From assembly GCA_015523575.1 (NCBI GenBank), contig WAJZ01000106.1, positions 1 through 11,625 of the forward strand: 11,625 nt of DNA, read 5' to 3'. Positions 1-6,240 of this stretch are shown piece by piece. The notes below the pieces were generated by a model. That model had not been told where the DNA came from and made no database searches. It worked only from the letters and a program-made list of their open reading frames with translations. Within the stretch, counting starts at the first letter, position 1. Every line of letters starts with the position of its first letter. Position numbers and translations under genes: made by a program. This DNA comes from Candidatus Hestiella acidicharens (lineage in GTDB: Archaea; Thermoproteota; Thermoprotei_A; Sulfolobales; Acidilobaceae).

Positions 1-343
1 CCTCTATCCTGTTCTTCATGTATTTAATACCATAAAATGCTACAAACGCTGTGACTATTGAAATTCCTATAACTATTGGAGCTGAAAGACCGTCAACGGC
101 AAAGTAAAAGGTACCTATCTTATATTTTACTAAATTTATTGATAAAGGATCAACTATCCCCTTGTAAATTTGACCCGTAGCATAATAATATAAAACCAAA
201 ACTAATGGAATAAGCAATGATATGGCTGATATGTCAATTAATGCCTTTACTGCCTTTTCATATCTCCCAAGACCCCAGGCTATAATGCCTAAAAACAGTG
301 GGAGAAGGAACGAAAGCCAAAGATATGGAAAAGACAACATCAT
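1..343 (-). CDS. Complex I antiporter-like subunit NuoL/NuoM family, N-terminal part
   Basis: This is the start of a proton-channel subunit of the membrane arm of complex I, cut by the window edge after about 114 codons. Translating the minus strand from ATG at 343 gives a hydrophobic protein with two N-terminal membrane segments (about residues 3-25 and 38-56), a loop, then a stretch reading TFYFAVDGLSAPIVIG followed by a third membrane segment ending in YGIKYM. The VDGLS motif before a membrane helix and the closing YxxxYM-type sequence are typical of the NuoL/NuoM antiporter-like family. It begins 2 nt after the nuoK stop, and position after nuoK argues for NuoL, but the visible part does not separate L from M. 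A GAGGAG sequence in the end of nuoK, about 11 nt upstream, may serve as its ribosome-binding site. The second codon is also ATG (340), so either could be the start. Confidence 0.85.
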   Translation of the reverse strand, partial: MMLSFPYLWLSFLLPLFLGIIAWGLGRYEKAVKALIDISAISLLIPLVLVLYYYATGQIYKGIVDPLSINLVKYKIGTFYFAVDGLSAPIVIGISIVTAFVAFYGIKYMKNRIE

Positions 344-345
344 GG

Positions 346-660
346 TTATGCACGCTCCTCCTCGAGCTCATCTGAGCTAAGGCTACCAGTACTTCTAAGG
401 TATGCAACAATAATTGCAACAACAACTATAATTTCTGCCGCAACCGATGAAATTATAAGTATACCAAAGTAAGTTGCGGCTATTGCGTTAAAAGATAGGA
501 GAGATAAAACAAGGAGTAGAAGGCCATTAAATATTACCTCTATCGATAAGACCTGTCTAAACAGGGATCTTGACGATGCTACGCCATATGCCCCAATTCC
601 CATTATAACTGAGGAGACAACCATCACAACAGCACCAGTTAGCGTATCCAATGCCATCAT
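346..660 (-). CDS. nuoK: Complex I subunit NuoK
   Basis: NuoK is a small three-helix proton-translocating subunit of the complex I membrane arm. The 104-residue protein has three hydrophobic segments (about 9-28, 37-56 and 63-88). The two membrane glutamates known to be essential in bacterial NuoK are visible: Glu41 in LSIEVIFNGLLL in helix 2 and Glu76 in SSVAAEIIVVVAI in helix 3. The family is normally about 100 residues, so it is full length, with an acidic tail (DELEEERA) after helix 3. The ATG start overlaps the TGA stop of nuoJ (ATGA overlap), and a GGTGA ribosome-binding site lies 6 nt upstream (667-671). A second in-frame ATG follows immediately. Its role in the operon is as part of the A-H-J-K membrane core. 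Identification is secure from the motifs and from the gene order. Confidence 0.95.
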   Translation of the reverse strand: MMALDTLTGAVVMVVSSVIMGIGAYGVASSRSLFRQVLSIEVIFNGLLLLVLSLLSFNAIAATYFGILIISSVAAEIIVVVAIIVAYLRSTGSLSSDELEEERA

Positions 661-1151
661 TTCTTTTCACCCCTCTTTGAGATACTTATAGCCTCTACAA
701 TTGTTGCTGCTTGCGCAATTATTATTAAGACTATTACAGGGAAGTAGTGGCTTAACAAACCAGCTGCCGCCTGCGATGGGCTTACATATCCTGGACGTGC
801 ATAGAGCTTAAAGAGTCCACCTCCCATTACAATAATTATTATTGCAATTGATAAAAAGGTACCTGTAATAAATCCCAAAAATGGTTCTTTCGTCTCCTTA
901 CCCCTTGCACCTATCATCGATATGGTAATTATGATGAACATAACAGCAGCCCCTACATATATTAATACCTGAAACGCTGCAACTATACCATATCCAATTA
1001 ATGCCAGCATAGAAGCTATTATCGAAGCTAACACATCTAGCATAACGCTTGCGTAAACTAGATCCTTAATTTTTACCACGTAATACGCAGCAGCTATTGA
1101 TGCCACACCTAATGCAATCGTAAAAAACGGTAGCATTGTATACATATGCAT
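657..1151 (-). CDS. nuoJ: Complex I subunit NuoJ
   Basis: NuoJ is a membrane-arm subunit that contacts NuoK and NuoA and links quinone chemistry to proton pumping. The 164-residue protein has five predicted membrane segments (about 7-25, 31-53, 57-80, 93-112, 135-157). The family signature is seen in helix 3, FQVLIYVGAAVMFIIITISM (60-79), including the Tyr-Val-Gly at 65-67 where complex I structures show a pi-bulge that changes during turnover. The start ATG directly abuts the TAG stop of nuoI. A GGCGA sequence lies exactly 5 nt before it (1157-1161), a one-base variant of the GGTGA site used by the neighbouring genes. Further in-frame ATGs at 1145 and 1136 are possible but lack such a site. 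It is somewhat shorter than bacterial NuoJ, as is usual in archaea. Confidence 0.93.
   Translation of the reverse strand: MHMYTMLPFFTIALGVASIAAAYYVVKIKDLVYASVMLDVLASIIASMLALIGYGIVAAFQVLIYVGAAVMFIIITISMIGARGKETKEPFLGFITGTFLSIAIIIIVMGGGLFKLYARPGYVSPSQAAAGLLSHYFPVIVLIIIAQAATIVEAISISKRGEKK
667..671 (-). promoter_or_regulatory. Shine-Dalgarno of nuoK
   Basis: GGTGA, preceded by GG, lies 6 nt before ATG 660, within the end of nuoJ. It supports the first of two adjacent ATG codons. Confidence 0.65.
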
Positions 1152-1763
1152 CTAACTCGCCCCCTTTTCACCTTCTCCTTCAACTTTTTGATTTTTTTCT
1201 TCTTTCTCATTCCGTTTTTCAAGCTCTTCCATGTATGGCGTCTTTACAAGACCCCTCCTTTCATCAAAGTAGTATTTTACTGGTATGCCCTCCTTAAACT
1301 CTATATTTTCTGGCTCCTTTTGAAAATCTTCAAGAGAGAGTATCATGTCATTCATGTTTTCATAAACTATATCATGATAGGGTACGTGATATAATGCTTC
1401 AGTAGGACATACATCTACACAAAGACCACAGAATATGCATCTATTATAGTTGATTACAGGATACTTTTTAATCATGTACTTCTTCAACTTCTCATTATAT
1501 ACCTTTACAGAAAGCATCCTCATTGCCGCTGCAGGGCATATCCTTGCACATGAAGAACAACTTATACACTTTTCCTTAATTAATACTATAAATCCCCTAT
1601 ATCCTTTATTAAGCTTTATGTATTCATGAGGATATAACAAAGTTATCCTGTTTGGATCGAAGAAATACTTTAACCCTACTGCAAGCGCACCAATGTTTCC
1701 AGCAAACACCTTTCCTAGCGGGTTTCTCTTAGGGTTCTTTTTTTGCGATACCTTTGCTGGCAC
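1152..1763 (-). CDS. nuoI: Complex I ferredoxin-like subunit NuoI
   Basis: NuoI carries the two [4Fe-4S] clusters N6a and N6b that pass electrons to cluster N2 in NuoB. With the start used here (203 residues), the two motifs are CISCSSCARICP, with Cys66, 69, 72 and 76, and CIFCGLCVDVCP, with Cys109, 112, 115 and 119. All eight ligands are present. The segment before them, ITLLYPHEY...GYRGFIVL, is typical of NuoI. A lysine/glutamate-rich tail of about 25 residues at the C terminus has no evident cluster or membrane role. The longest frame begins with GTG at 1772, but that GTG lies inside a strong ribosome-binding site (GAGGTGATC); the GTG at 1763, 5 nt beyond GGTGA, matches the neighbours and is preferred. 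The difference is three residues. Confidence 0.95.
   Translation of the reverse strand: MPAKVSQKKNPKRNPLGKVFAGNIGALAVGLKYFFDPNRITLLYPHEYIKLNKGYRGFIVLIKEKCISCSSCARICPAAAMRMLSVKVYNEKLKKYMIKKYPVINYNRCIFCGLCVDVCPTEALYHVPYHDIVYENMNDMILSLEDFQKEPENIEFKEGIPVKYYFDERRGLVKTPYMEELEKRNEKEEKNQKVEGEGEKGAS
1157..1161 (-). promoter_or_regulatory. Shine-Dalgarno variant of nuoJ
   Basis: GGCGA, preceded by GGG, is 5 nt before ATG 1151. It differs by one base from the GGTGA used elsewhere and keeps the same spacing. A true GGTGA lies 13 nt further upstream. Confidence 0.5.
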
Positions 1764-1768
1764 ATCGA

Positions 1769-1773
1769 TCACC
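1769..1773 (-). promoter_or_regulatory. Shine-Dalgarno that sets the nuoI start
   Basis: GGTGA, within GAGGTGATC, is fully complementary to the usual archaeal 16S 3' end. It is 5 nt before GTG 1763 and overlaps the longer candidate GTG at 1772, so the latter is unlikely to be used. The nuoH stop TGA sits just upstream in the same string. Confidence 0.75.
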
Positions 1774-2829
1774 TCATATTATCCCAAAATACGCCTCGGC
1801 CAATCCAATACCGAAAGCTAATAGCGCTAATGGAATTAAAATCTCCCATGCAATGCCTAAGGCTTGATCTAACCTATACCTTCCATAAACGCTTCTCAGA
1901 AAGCTCATAATTCCCATAATAACGACGGCCTTCAATGAAACTATCAGGCTCGGAATTAAGTAACCAGTTATCACCCCTGGAGTTGGACGGTATGGAGCCC
2001 ATCCTCCAAGGAAGACTAGGGTTATTAAGATGCTAAAGACCCACCTCCTAATATAAGCCCCACCCATGTTTAGACCATAAAGCAAACCACTATACTCTGT
2101 AAACGGACCTGCAACCAATTCACTTTCCGACTCAGGTATTTCGAATGGGAAACCACTAGTACTCATTAGCACGGCAATAAAAACAACAAATAATGCTATT
2201 GGGTTAATTAGACCAAGCCACTTACCTGACATCTGTAGATTAACTATTTTCACCAAGTCGTAAGACCTTGTCATAGCGGCAGCCGTTAATAAACCAAGAA
2301 CTGAGATAAGCTCATATGACGTTATCATGAACGACTCCCTAACGCTACCTGTTATAGAGAACTTATTGTTGCTGGCCCATCCCATCATAGTAATAAACAA
2401 TGGAGAAAGGGTTGTAAAAGCAACGGCAACTAAGAGGCTATAGCCACTAGGAATTGGGAAATAAGGCTTTACAGAGGTTAGCGGTACTGCTTCGAGAGGT
2501 AACAAAGCAAGCACTACCATAACTATTGGTGCCAACAGGTATTGTAAGGTATCAACAGTCTGGGGCGTAATTATTTCCTGCATCGCATACCTCGTTAGGT
2601 CAGCCAAGAGTTGCGTCGCGCCACCTATCTTTGGAGCTATTTCCCATGGCCCATACCTCATTTGAACATATGCAGCTGCCTTCCTTTCAAACCATATTAT
2701 AAATATAGCAATAATAATTGCGGTTATTAGACCAGGTATGATTAGGAATTGATAAACCGGGGGATAGAATATTATATCATAAACAATAACCTTGTATACT
2801 ATATAGCAAGCATAATAACAAGGGTTCAT
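1774..2829 (-). CDS. nuoH: Complex I subunit NuoH
   Basis: NuoH is the membrane subunit that anchors the peripheral arm and forms the entry to the quinone chamber. From ATG at 2829 it has 351 residues with about eight hydrophobic segments. Recognisable family blocks are IIWFERKAAAYVQMRYGP (44-61), the loop GWASNNKFSITGSVR followed by SYELISVL (150-178), and PFEIPESESELVAGPFTEYSG (228-248). In most NuoH proteins the last block is preceded by AETNR; here the aligned residues read STSGF, so a conserved Glu and Arg are missing. The longest frame starts at GTG 2838, but that codon overlaps both the nuoD stop and a GGTGA site; ATG 2829 lies 5 nt past GGTGA and is preferred. The stop TGA is part of the ribosome-binding site region of nuoI. 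Function is confident from homology. Confidence 0.95.
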   Translation of the reverse strand: MNPCYYACYIVYKVIVYDIIFYPPVYQFLIIPGLITAIIIAIFIIWFERKAAAYVQMRYGPWEIAPKIGGATQLLADLTRYAMQEIITPQTVDTLQYLLAPIVMVVLALLPLEAVPLTSVKPYFPIPSGYSLLVAVAFTTLSPLFITMMGWASNNKFSITGSVRESFMITSYELISVLGLLTAAAMTRSYDLVKIVNLQMSGKWLGLINPIALFVVFIAVLMSTSGFPFEIPESESELVAGPFTEYSGLLYGLNMGGAYIRRWVFSILITLVFLGGWAPYRPTPGVITGYLIPSLIVSLKAVVIMGIMSFLRSVYGRYRLDQALGIAWEILIPLALLAFGIGLAEAYFGII

Positions 2830-2834
2830 CAGCC

Positions 2835-2839
2835 TCACC
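2835..2839 (-). promoter_or_regulatory. Shine-Dalgarno that sets the nuoH start
   Basis: GGTGA is 5 nt before ATG 2829. Its TGA is the stop codon of nuoD, and its internal GTG is the start of the longest nuoH frame, which is therefore probably not used. Confidence 0.75.
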
Positions 2840-4088
2840 TATCAAATGCTGGTGGGAAGTAATCAAAGCTACCATATATAGCTGGAAGGTCCATAAGCCT
2901 ATGCCCAGGCATTACATACTTAAAGGCTATGACATTCCTAAAGGAAGGGGAGACAACCCTTACCCTATAAGGAAAGATATCTCCATTGCTTTCTACATAA
3001 TAAACTATTTCTCCCCTACCGGCCTCAACCCTCGCAAAGGATTTTCCTGGGGGTACTTTCAGGGAGGCGAAAATTGGCATGAGCTTTATCCTGTACTTTG
3101 GGGAATAGCTTATCTTGCCTTCGTAAACGTCTTTATATAGCTTAGGCGCAGTTTTCCAGAACTTTTCATGCATAAAGTTCTCCCTAGGATGTTTCTCGAG
3201 CCAAGTGACGACCTGGTCTATAATATTGAGGCTTTGCCTTACTTCTTCAACCCTTGCCCATGCCCTAGCTAATGAATCACCTTCCTCAAAAACGGGTATT
3301 TCAAAGTCAACATCTCCATAAGCTTCATAAGGTTCATTAAGCCTAACGTCATACCTTATACCACTAGCCCTAATGTTAGGACCCACAAGCCCCAGCTCTG
3401 CTGCCTGATTCTTAGTCAACACCCCTACGTTTTCCAACCTACTCCTTATATTTGGGTTGTTTAAAAATATCTTAGCGTATTCATTCAACCTCTTTCTCAT
3501 ATATCTTGTTGCCTTTCTTGCATCCTCTGGAAAATCATCAGGTATATCCCTCCTAACCCCTCCAAAGACAGGATAGGTGTGCGTAAGCCTTGCACCGGTC
3601 AGCCTCTCAGCAAGGTCTATAAACACTTCCCTATCTCCAAAAGCCCACATATATAAAGTCGAGTGGCCTAAGAATACCCCAAATATTCCCATACCATATA
3701 AATGACTTGCGACCCTATTTATTTCGCATAGTAAAGTCCTTAAGTACCTAGCCCTTTCCGGCGCTTCTATTCCTAACAGCTTTTCTACAGCCCTTACATA
3801 TGGAAGCGTTATATTGCAAGCATCTAATATCGCTATCCTTTCAAAGAGCGGTATGTTCTGAATCCACTCCCTTCCCTCTGCCAGCTTTTCCATGGTCCTA
3901 TGAACAAAACCTATATCAGGGTCAACCTTTACCATTATGTCTCCATCAACTTCTACAAATATCCTCATGTGGCCAGAACCAGGATGAGCCGGACCTATCA
4001 TTACTTCATACCTATTCTTGCTAGCCTTTGCTATTTCCATTCCTGGAAGGTGTATGCCACTACCACTCGAAGCGGTGCCAGCTTCCAC
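2835..4088 (-). CDS. nuoD: Complex I 49-kDa-type subunit NuoD
   Basis: NuoD is the hydrogenase-like large subunit of the peripheral arm that forms the quinone pocket together with NuoB. From GTG at 4088 it has 417 residues. Typical blocks are GPAHPGSGHMRI (32-43), DIGFVHRTMEKLAEGR (near 58-74), the segment around ICEINRVASHL-like LLCEINRVASHLYGMG, and the C-terminal end SFDYFPPAFDR, where most family members end in D..mGxvDR. The nickel-binding cysteines of true hydrogenases are absent, which supports complex I. Aligned by eye to Thermus Nqo4, the quinone-contacting His38 and Tyr87 positions are Gly39 (with His40 next to it) and Ile87. It is separate from NuoC, not fused. Longer starts at GTG 4103, 4100 and 4097 lie within the overlapping nuoC end; GTG 4088 is exactly 5 nt after GGTGA (4094-4098), so it is preferred. 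Confidence 0.95.
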   Translation of the reverse strand: MEAGTASSGSGIHLPGMEIAKASKNRYEVMIGPAHPGSGHMRIFVEVDGDIMVKVDPDIGFVHRTMEKLAEGREWIQNIPLFERIAILDACNITLPYVRAVEKLLGIEAPERARYLRTLLCEINRVASHLYGMGIFGVFLGHSTLYMWAFGDREVFIDLAERLTGARLTHTYPVFGGVRRDIPDDFPEDARKATRYMRKRLNEYAKIFLNNPNIRSRLENVGVLTKNQAAELGLVGPNIRASGIRYDVRLNEPYEAYGDVDFEIPVFEEGDSLARAWARVEEVRQSLNIIDQVVTWLEKHPRENFMHEKFWKTAPKLYKDVYEGKISYSPKYRIKLMPIFASLKVPPGKSFARVEAGRGEIVYYVESNGDIFPYRVRVVSPSFRNVIAFKYVMPGHRLMDLPAIYGSFDYFPPAFDR

Positions 4089-4093
4089 TTTCG

Positions 4094-4098
4094 TCACC
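4094..4098 (-). promoter_or_regulatory. Shine-Dalgarno that sets the nuoD start
   Basis: GGTGA, at the end of GTGGTGGTGA, is 5 nt before GTG 4088. Its TGA is the nuoC stop codon. Three in-frame GTG codons at 4103, 4100 and 4097 lie in or before this site and are less likely starts. Confidence 0.7.
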
Positions 4099-4600
4099 AC
4101 CACTTTGTTGCATTATAGGCCGCGTAGTCCACCTCTATGTTTATGCTATCTTCCTTAACAACAAAGTCTTTCCTTAAGGGCTTTAACGCAGCTACGACTG
4201 GCGTTAACAGCAAGAGACGTAAATCCGGATGTCCATCAAATATTATGCCAAAGAATTCATACACCTCCCTCTCCTGGAATTCCGCGCTCGTCCATATAGT
4301 GGCTAGGCTTGGAATGTGTGGATTATCCCTATCTATGAAAGTCGATAATCCTAAGACGTGTCTTGAAAGCTCTTCATTAAGATAACTCGAGATGTGATAT
4401 GTAACCATAAATTGTTTCTTTTGAATATAATCAACAGCAGTTACAGACTTCACGTGGTCAAAGCCAAGTTGCTTTACTTTTATTGCCGACTCCTTCAATT
4501 TCTCCAAAGGCACGACTACATCTATATATCCCTTGTTATCCTCGATTTTTATTATATTATTGCCAAGTGCTTCCTTAATCATATCTTGTAGTGAGATCAA
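4094..4600 (-). CDS. nuoC: Complex I 30-kDa-type subunit NuoC
   Basis: NuoC is a cofactor-free peripheral-arm subunit that packs against NuoD and NuoI. The family signature FQEREVYEFFGIIFDGHPDLR (108-128) is intact, preceded by the usual VTAVDY segment (53-58) and followed by PLRKDF (141-146). With a TTG start at 4600 the protein has 168 residues. TTG is chosen because a GGGGTGA ribosome-binding site ends 5 nt before it, as for its neighbours; a GTG at 4621 would sit upstream of that site, and the first ATG (4582) lies six codons further in. With TTG 4600 the gene overlaps the end of nuoB by 26 nt, with ATG by 8 nt. Its own stop TGA is embedded in the GGTGA site of nuoD, so translation of the two is probably coupled. 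Confidence 0.93.
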   Translation of the reverse strand: MISLQDMIKEALGNNIIKIEDNKGYIDVVVPLEKLKESAIKVKQLGFDHVKSVTAVDYIQKKQFMVTYHISSYLNEELSRHVLGLSTFIDRDNPHIPSLATIWTSAEFQEREVYEFFGIIFDGHPDLRLLLLTPVVAALKPLRKDFVVKEDSINIEVDYAAYNATKWW

Positions 4601-5210
4601 CTTTTTCACCCCTCCATCCACAAAGGTCTTCTTTCGGAATTATGTATTTTTTATCTTCACGCTTTGATTCTAATATCCATTTTGATGCAAGAGATTTGTT
4701 TTTCAACATTTTCTGTAACTCTATAATGGACCTGGCAACAGCCTCAGGCCTTGGAGGACATCCTGGTATGTATATGTCTATAGGTATTACCTGCCACGGC
4801 CTCACAATGTTGTAGCTGTTGTAAAATATTCCACCATCTAAAGCGCATGACCCCATAGCTATTGCAAATTTCGGATATGGCATTTGTTCCCAGACAATCC
4901 TAAGCGTGCAGGCCATCTTCTTCGTTATTGTGCCTTCAACTATTATCAAATTTGTCTGCCTAGGACTCACCCATGGAAGCGAACCAAACCTTTCATTATC
5001 AAACCTAGGTCCCCAAGCAGCCCCTATTTCACAGCCACAACAACTCGTCATCAAGTGTACAGGCCAAAGACTAAAAGAGGTAGCCCAATCCACCATTTTA
5101 GCTATCTTTCCCTTTATTAAGGATTCTTTTGCCATCTTGGCTACAGTATCTAGATCTCCATAGAGCAGGTTCAGCCTCTCTTCCTTCTTCTCTTTGTTGT
5201 CACTACCCAT
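4575..5210 (-). CDS. nuoB: Complex I N2-cluster subunit NuoB (PSST-like)
   Basis: NuoB holds the terminal [4Fe-4S] cluster N2, which donates electrons to quinone at the interface with NuoD. The 211-residue protein shows the four expected ligands: the tandem Cys57-Cys58 in LMTSCCGCEIGAA, Cys122 in AMGSCALDGG, and Cys151 in IPGCPPRPEAV. The block WGPRFDNERFGSLPWVSPRQTNLIIV corresponds to the conserved R(Y/F)D..RFG and SPRQ.D.(I/M)(I/V) region, with Asn replacing the usual Asp in the last. An extra Cys60 directly follows the tandem pair. The C-terminal tail after about residue 170 is charged. Start ATG at 5210 has GGAGGTG upstream with the spacing seen at other genes. It is separated from nuoA by 32 nt and overlaps nuoC. 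Identification is secure. Confidence 0.96.
   Translation of the reverse strand: MGSDNKEKKEERLNLLYGDLDTVAKMAKESLIKGKIAKMVDWATSFSLWPVHLMTSCCGCEIGAAWGPRFDNERFGSLPWVSPRQTNLIIVEGTITKKMACTLRIVWEQMPYPKFAIAMGSCALDGGIFYNSYNIVRPWQVIPIDIYIPGCPPRPEAVARSIIELQKMLKNKSLASKWILESKREDKKYIIPKEDLCGWRGEKVDLTTRYD
4606..4612 (-). promoter_or_regulatory. Shine-Dalgarno that sets the nuoC start
   Basis: GGGGTGA ends 5 nt before TTG 4600, inside the end of nuoB. It supports TTG over both GTG 4621, which is upstream of the site, and ATG 4582, which is 23 nt downstream. Confidence 0.65.
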
Positions 5211-5215
5211 TTGTT

Positions 5216-5224
5216 ACACCTCCC
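5216..5224 (-). promoter_or_regulatory. Shine-Dalgarno of nuoB
   Basis: The minus strand reads GGGAGGTGT directly before AACAA and ATG 5210. The anchor GGTGT ends 5 nt from the start, matching the spacing of the other nuo genes, and the longer GGAGGTG makes it one of the strongest sites in the window. It lies in the 32-nt nuoA-nuoB gap. Confidence 0.7.
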
Positions 5225-5242
5225 TGCACCAAATATGTTGTT

Positions 5243-5647
5243 TCATCCTAATATCCACTCCTTAATACGCTTTGATTCATGAGCTGCGTATGCCAATAAT
5301 GGTGTAAATATGACAACCATTATTACATAAAACAATATTGATTTAAATGTAAGGGTATGAGGAGATGTAGCAATAAACGTTAAGATGACCACCGCAGGCT
5401 CTACGGTCAAAAACATTATCAAATAGCCGAAGTATTGAAATGGTACCCTGGCCTTACCAACGCCTCTTGGTGGGTTTGAGGACTCAAACGGGATTTTCTT
5501 ATATGGTTCCTTCTTTTCTATATCATAACTTGCTTTCAATATCCATCTTAAAATGTAAATAACAGCAAATAGAAGTGCAAGGATAACAAGGGGTACGACA
5601 AACAAAGCGTTCGCAGAGAGTACTAGCGGGCTATAGGCAAACGTCAA
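5243..5647 (-). CDS. nuoA: Complex I subunit NuoA
   Basis: NuoA is a three-helix subunit of the membrane arm next to the quinone chamber. The 134-residue protein has hydrophobic segments at about 12-37, 71-95 and 103-122. Between helices 1 and 2 is the loop IPFESSNPPRGVGKARVPF, which corresponds to the YECG.p..g.ar..F loop of the family; Glu55 is kept but the cysteine of YECG is Ser56. In helix 2, where most NuoA proteins read FDVE, this reads LTVE (80-83), so the conserved Asp is Thr81 and the Glu is kept as Glu83. The start is TTG at 5647 with GGGGGT about 9 nt upstream; no ATG is available nearby. It is the first gene of the minus-strand operon and is divergent from the prefoldin gene. Confidence 0.92.
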   Translation of the reverse strand: MTFAYSPLVLSANALFVVPLVILALLFAVIYILRWILKASYDIEKKEPYKKIPFESSNPPRGVGKARVPFQYFGYLIMFLTVEPAVVILTFIATSPHTLTFKSILFYVIMVVIFTPLLAYAAHESKRIKEWILG

Positions 5648-5709
5648 TCTATTCTACCCCCTTAGTTAGTTTAATTAAGTAGATTTATTTATGTTTTTAC
5701 CTTCTTTTC

Positions 5710-5720
5710 ATATATATAAT
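5710..5720 (-). promoter_or_regulatory. TATA-like box for the nuo operon
   Basis: On the minus strand ATTATATATAT lies about 64-73 nt before the nuoA TTG start. Transcription would begin near 5690, giving a leader of about 40 nt that carries the GGGGGT ribosome-binding site. GTTTAAAT at 5738-5745 is an alternative box with a longer leader. The region is very AT-rich, so this choice is uncertain. Confidence 0.4.
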
Positions 5721-5801
5721 TGATGCTTTTTAGCTTAGTTTAAATCTTTAACTTTTAAAAAACGCTTTTTATTTAAAACCATAACATCCTGTCAAGAAGT
5801 G

Positions 5802-5808
5802 TTTAAGC
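5802..5808 (+). promoter_or_regulatory. TATA-like box for the pfdB cluster
   Basis: TTTAAGC lies 35 nt before the prefoldin ATG, preceded by purine-rich AAGAAG that could be a TFB recognition element. Transcription starting about 25 nt downstream would give a leader of less than 10 nt, which agrees with the absence of a Shine-Dalgarno sequence. A second candidate, ATTTAAAACC at 5771-5780, would give a leader of about 37 nt and cannot be excluded. Confidence 0.5.
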
Positions 5809-5836
5809 ATAAAAACCAATCAGCCTACAAGAAACA

Positions 5837-6229
5837 ATGGGGAGAAAATTGGTAGAAAGGATACCGCCTGAAGCGGAGGCTAAATATAATAAATACCTTA
5901 AGCTAAGGGACACCTATAACGTTATAATACAGCAGAGATTAAATGCGGAGTCTTCGCTAGGAGAAATAGAAAAGGTTCTCGAAAAGCTAAAAAGCCTCGA
6001 TGAAAGCACAGAGCTATTCAAGATGTCCGGCTTCGTATTGATTAAGAACAAAAAGGAAGACTTGATAAAAGAGCTCGAGACAAAAAAGGAAGACCTAGAA
6101 CTCAAAATAAAGGCATTAAAGAACCAAGAGAACATGGTAAAGGATGAAATGGATAGGCTGGCAAATGAACTAAAGCAAATGCTTGCTGGGTTAGGCTTAT
6201 CTAAGGGTATTGGAGGAGCTGGAGGATAA
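5837..6229 (+). CDS. pfdB: Prefoldin beta subunit
   Basis: Prefoldin is a cytoplasmic jellyfish-shaped chaperone, a hexamer of two alpha and four beta subunits, that captures unfolded proteins and hands them to the thermosome. The 130-residue product fits the beta family in length and layout: an N-terminal helix (about 10-54, beginning IPPEAEAKYNKYLKLRDTYN), a central hairpin region (about 55-72, including ELFKMSGFVLIKNKKEDLI), and a second long helix (about 73-120) rich in Lys/Glu heptads. The two helices would pair as the coiled-coil tentacle. The Gly-rich end (LSKGIGGAGG) follows. The ATG start has no Shine-Dalgarno sequence, and a TTTAAG box lies 35 nt upstream, so it is probably the leaderless first gene of the cluster. 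The GGAGGATAAG at its end may assist initiation of the next gene. Confidence 0.93.
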   Translation: MGRKLVERIPPEAEAKYNKYLKLRDTYNVIIQQRLNAESSLGEIEKVLEKLKSLDESTELFKMSGFVLIKNKKEDLIKELETKKEDLELKIKALKNQENMVKDEMDRLANELKQMLAGLGLSKGIGGAGG

Positions 6230-6240
6230 GTGAAAATAAA

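Noticed and set aside
1146..1394. Plus-strand frame of 82 codons opposite nuoI
   Set aside because: It is Phe/Leu/Lys-rich low-complexity translation of the reverse of nuoI's Lys/Glu-rich tail and lacks any start signal.
2835..4088. Possibility that the NuoB/C/D/H/I genes belong to a membrane-bound [NiFe] hydrogenase (Mbh/Ech) instead of complex I
   Set aside because: NuoD has no CxxC nickel ligands at either end, and NuoA, NuoJ and NuoK are present, which favours complex I.
5648..5836. Hidden small gene between nuoA and pfdB
   Set aside because: The region is extremely AT-rich with stops in all frames and is better explained as two divergent promoters.
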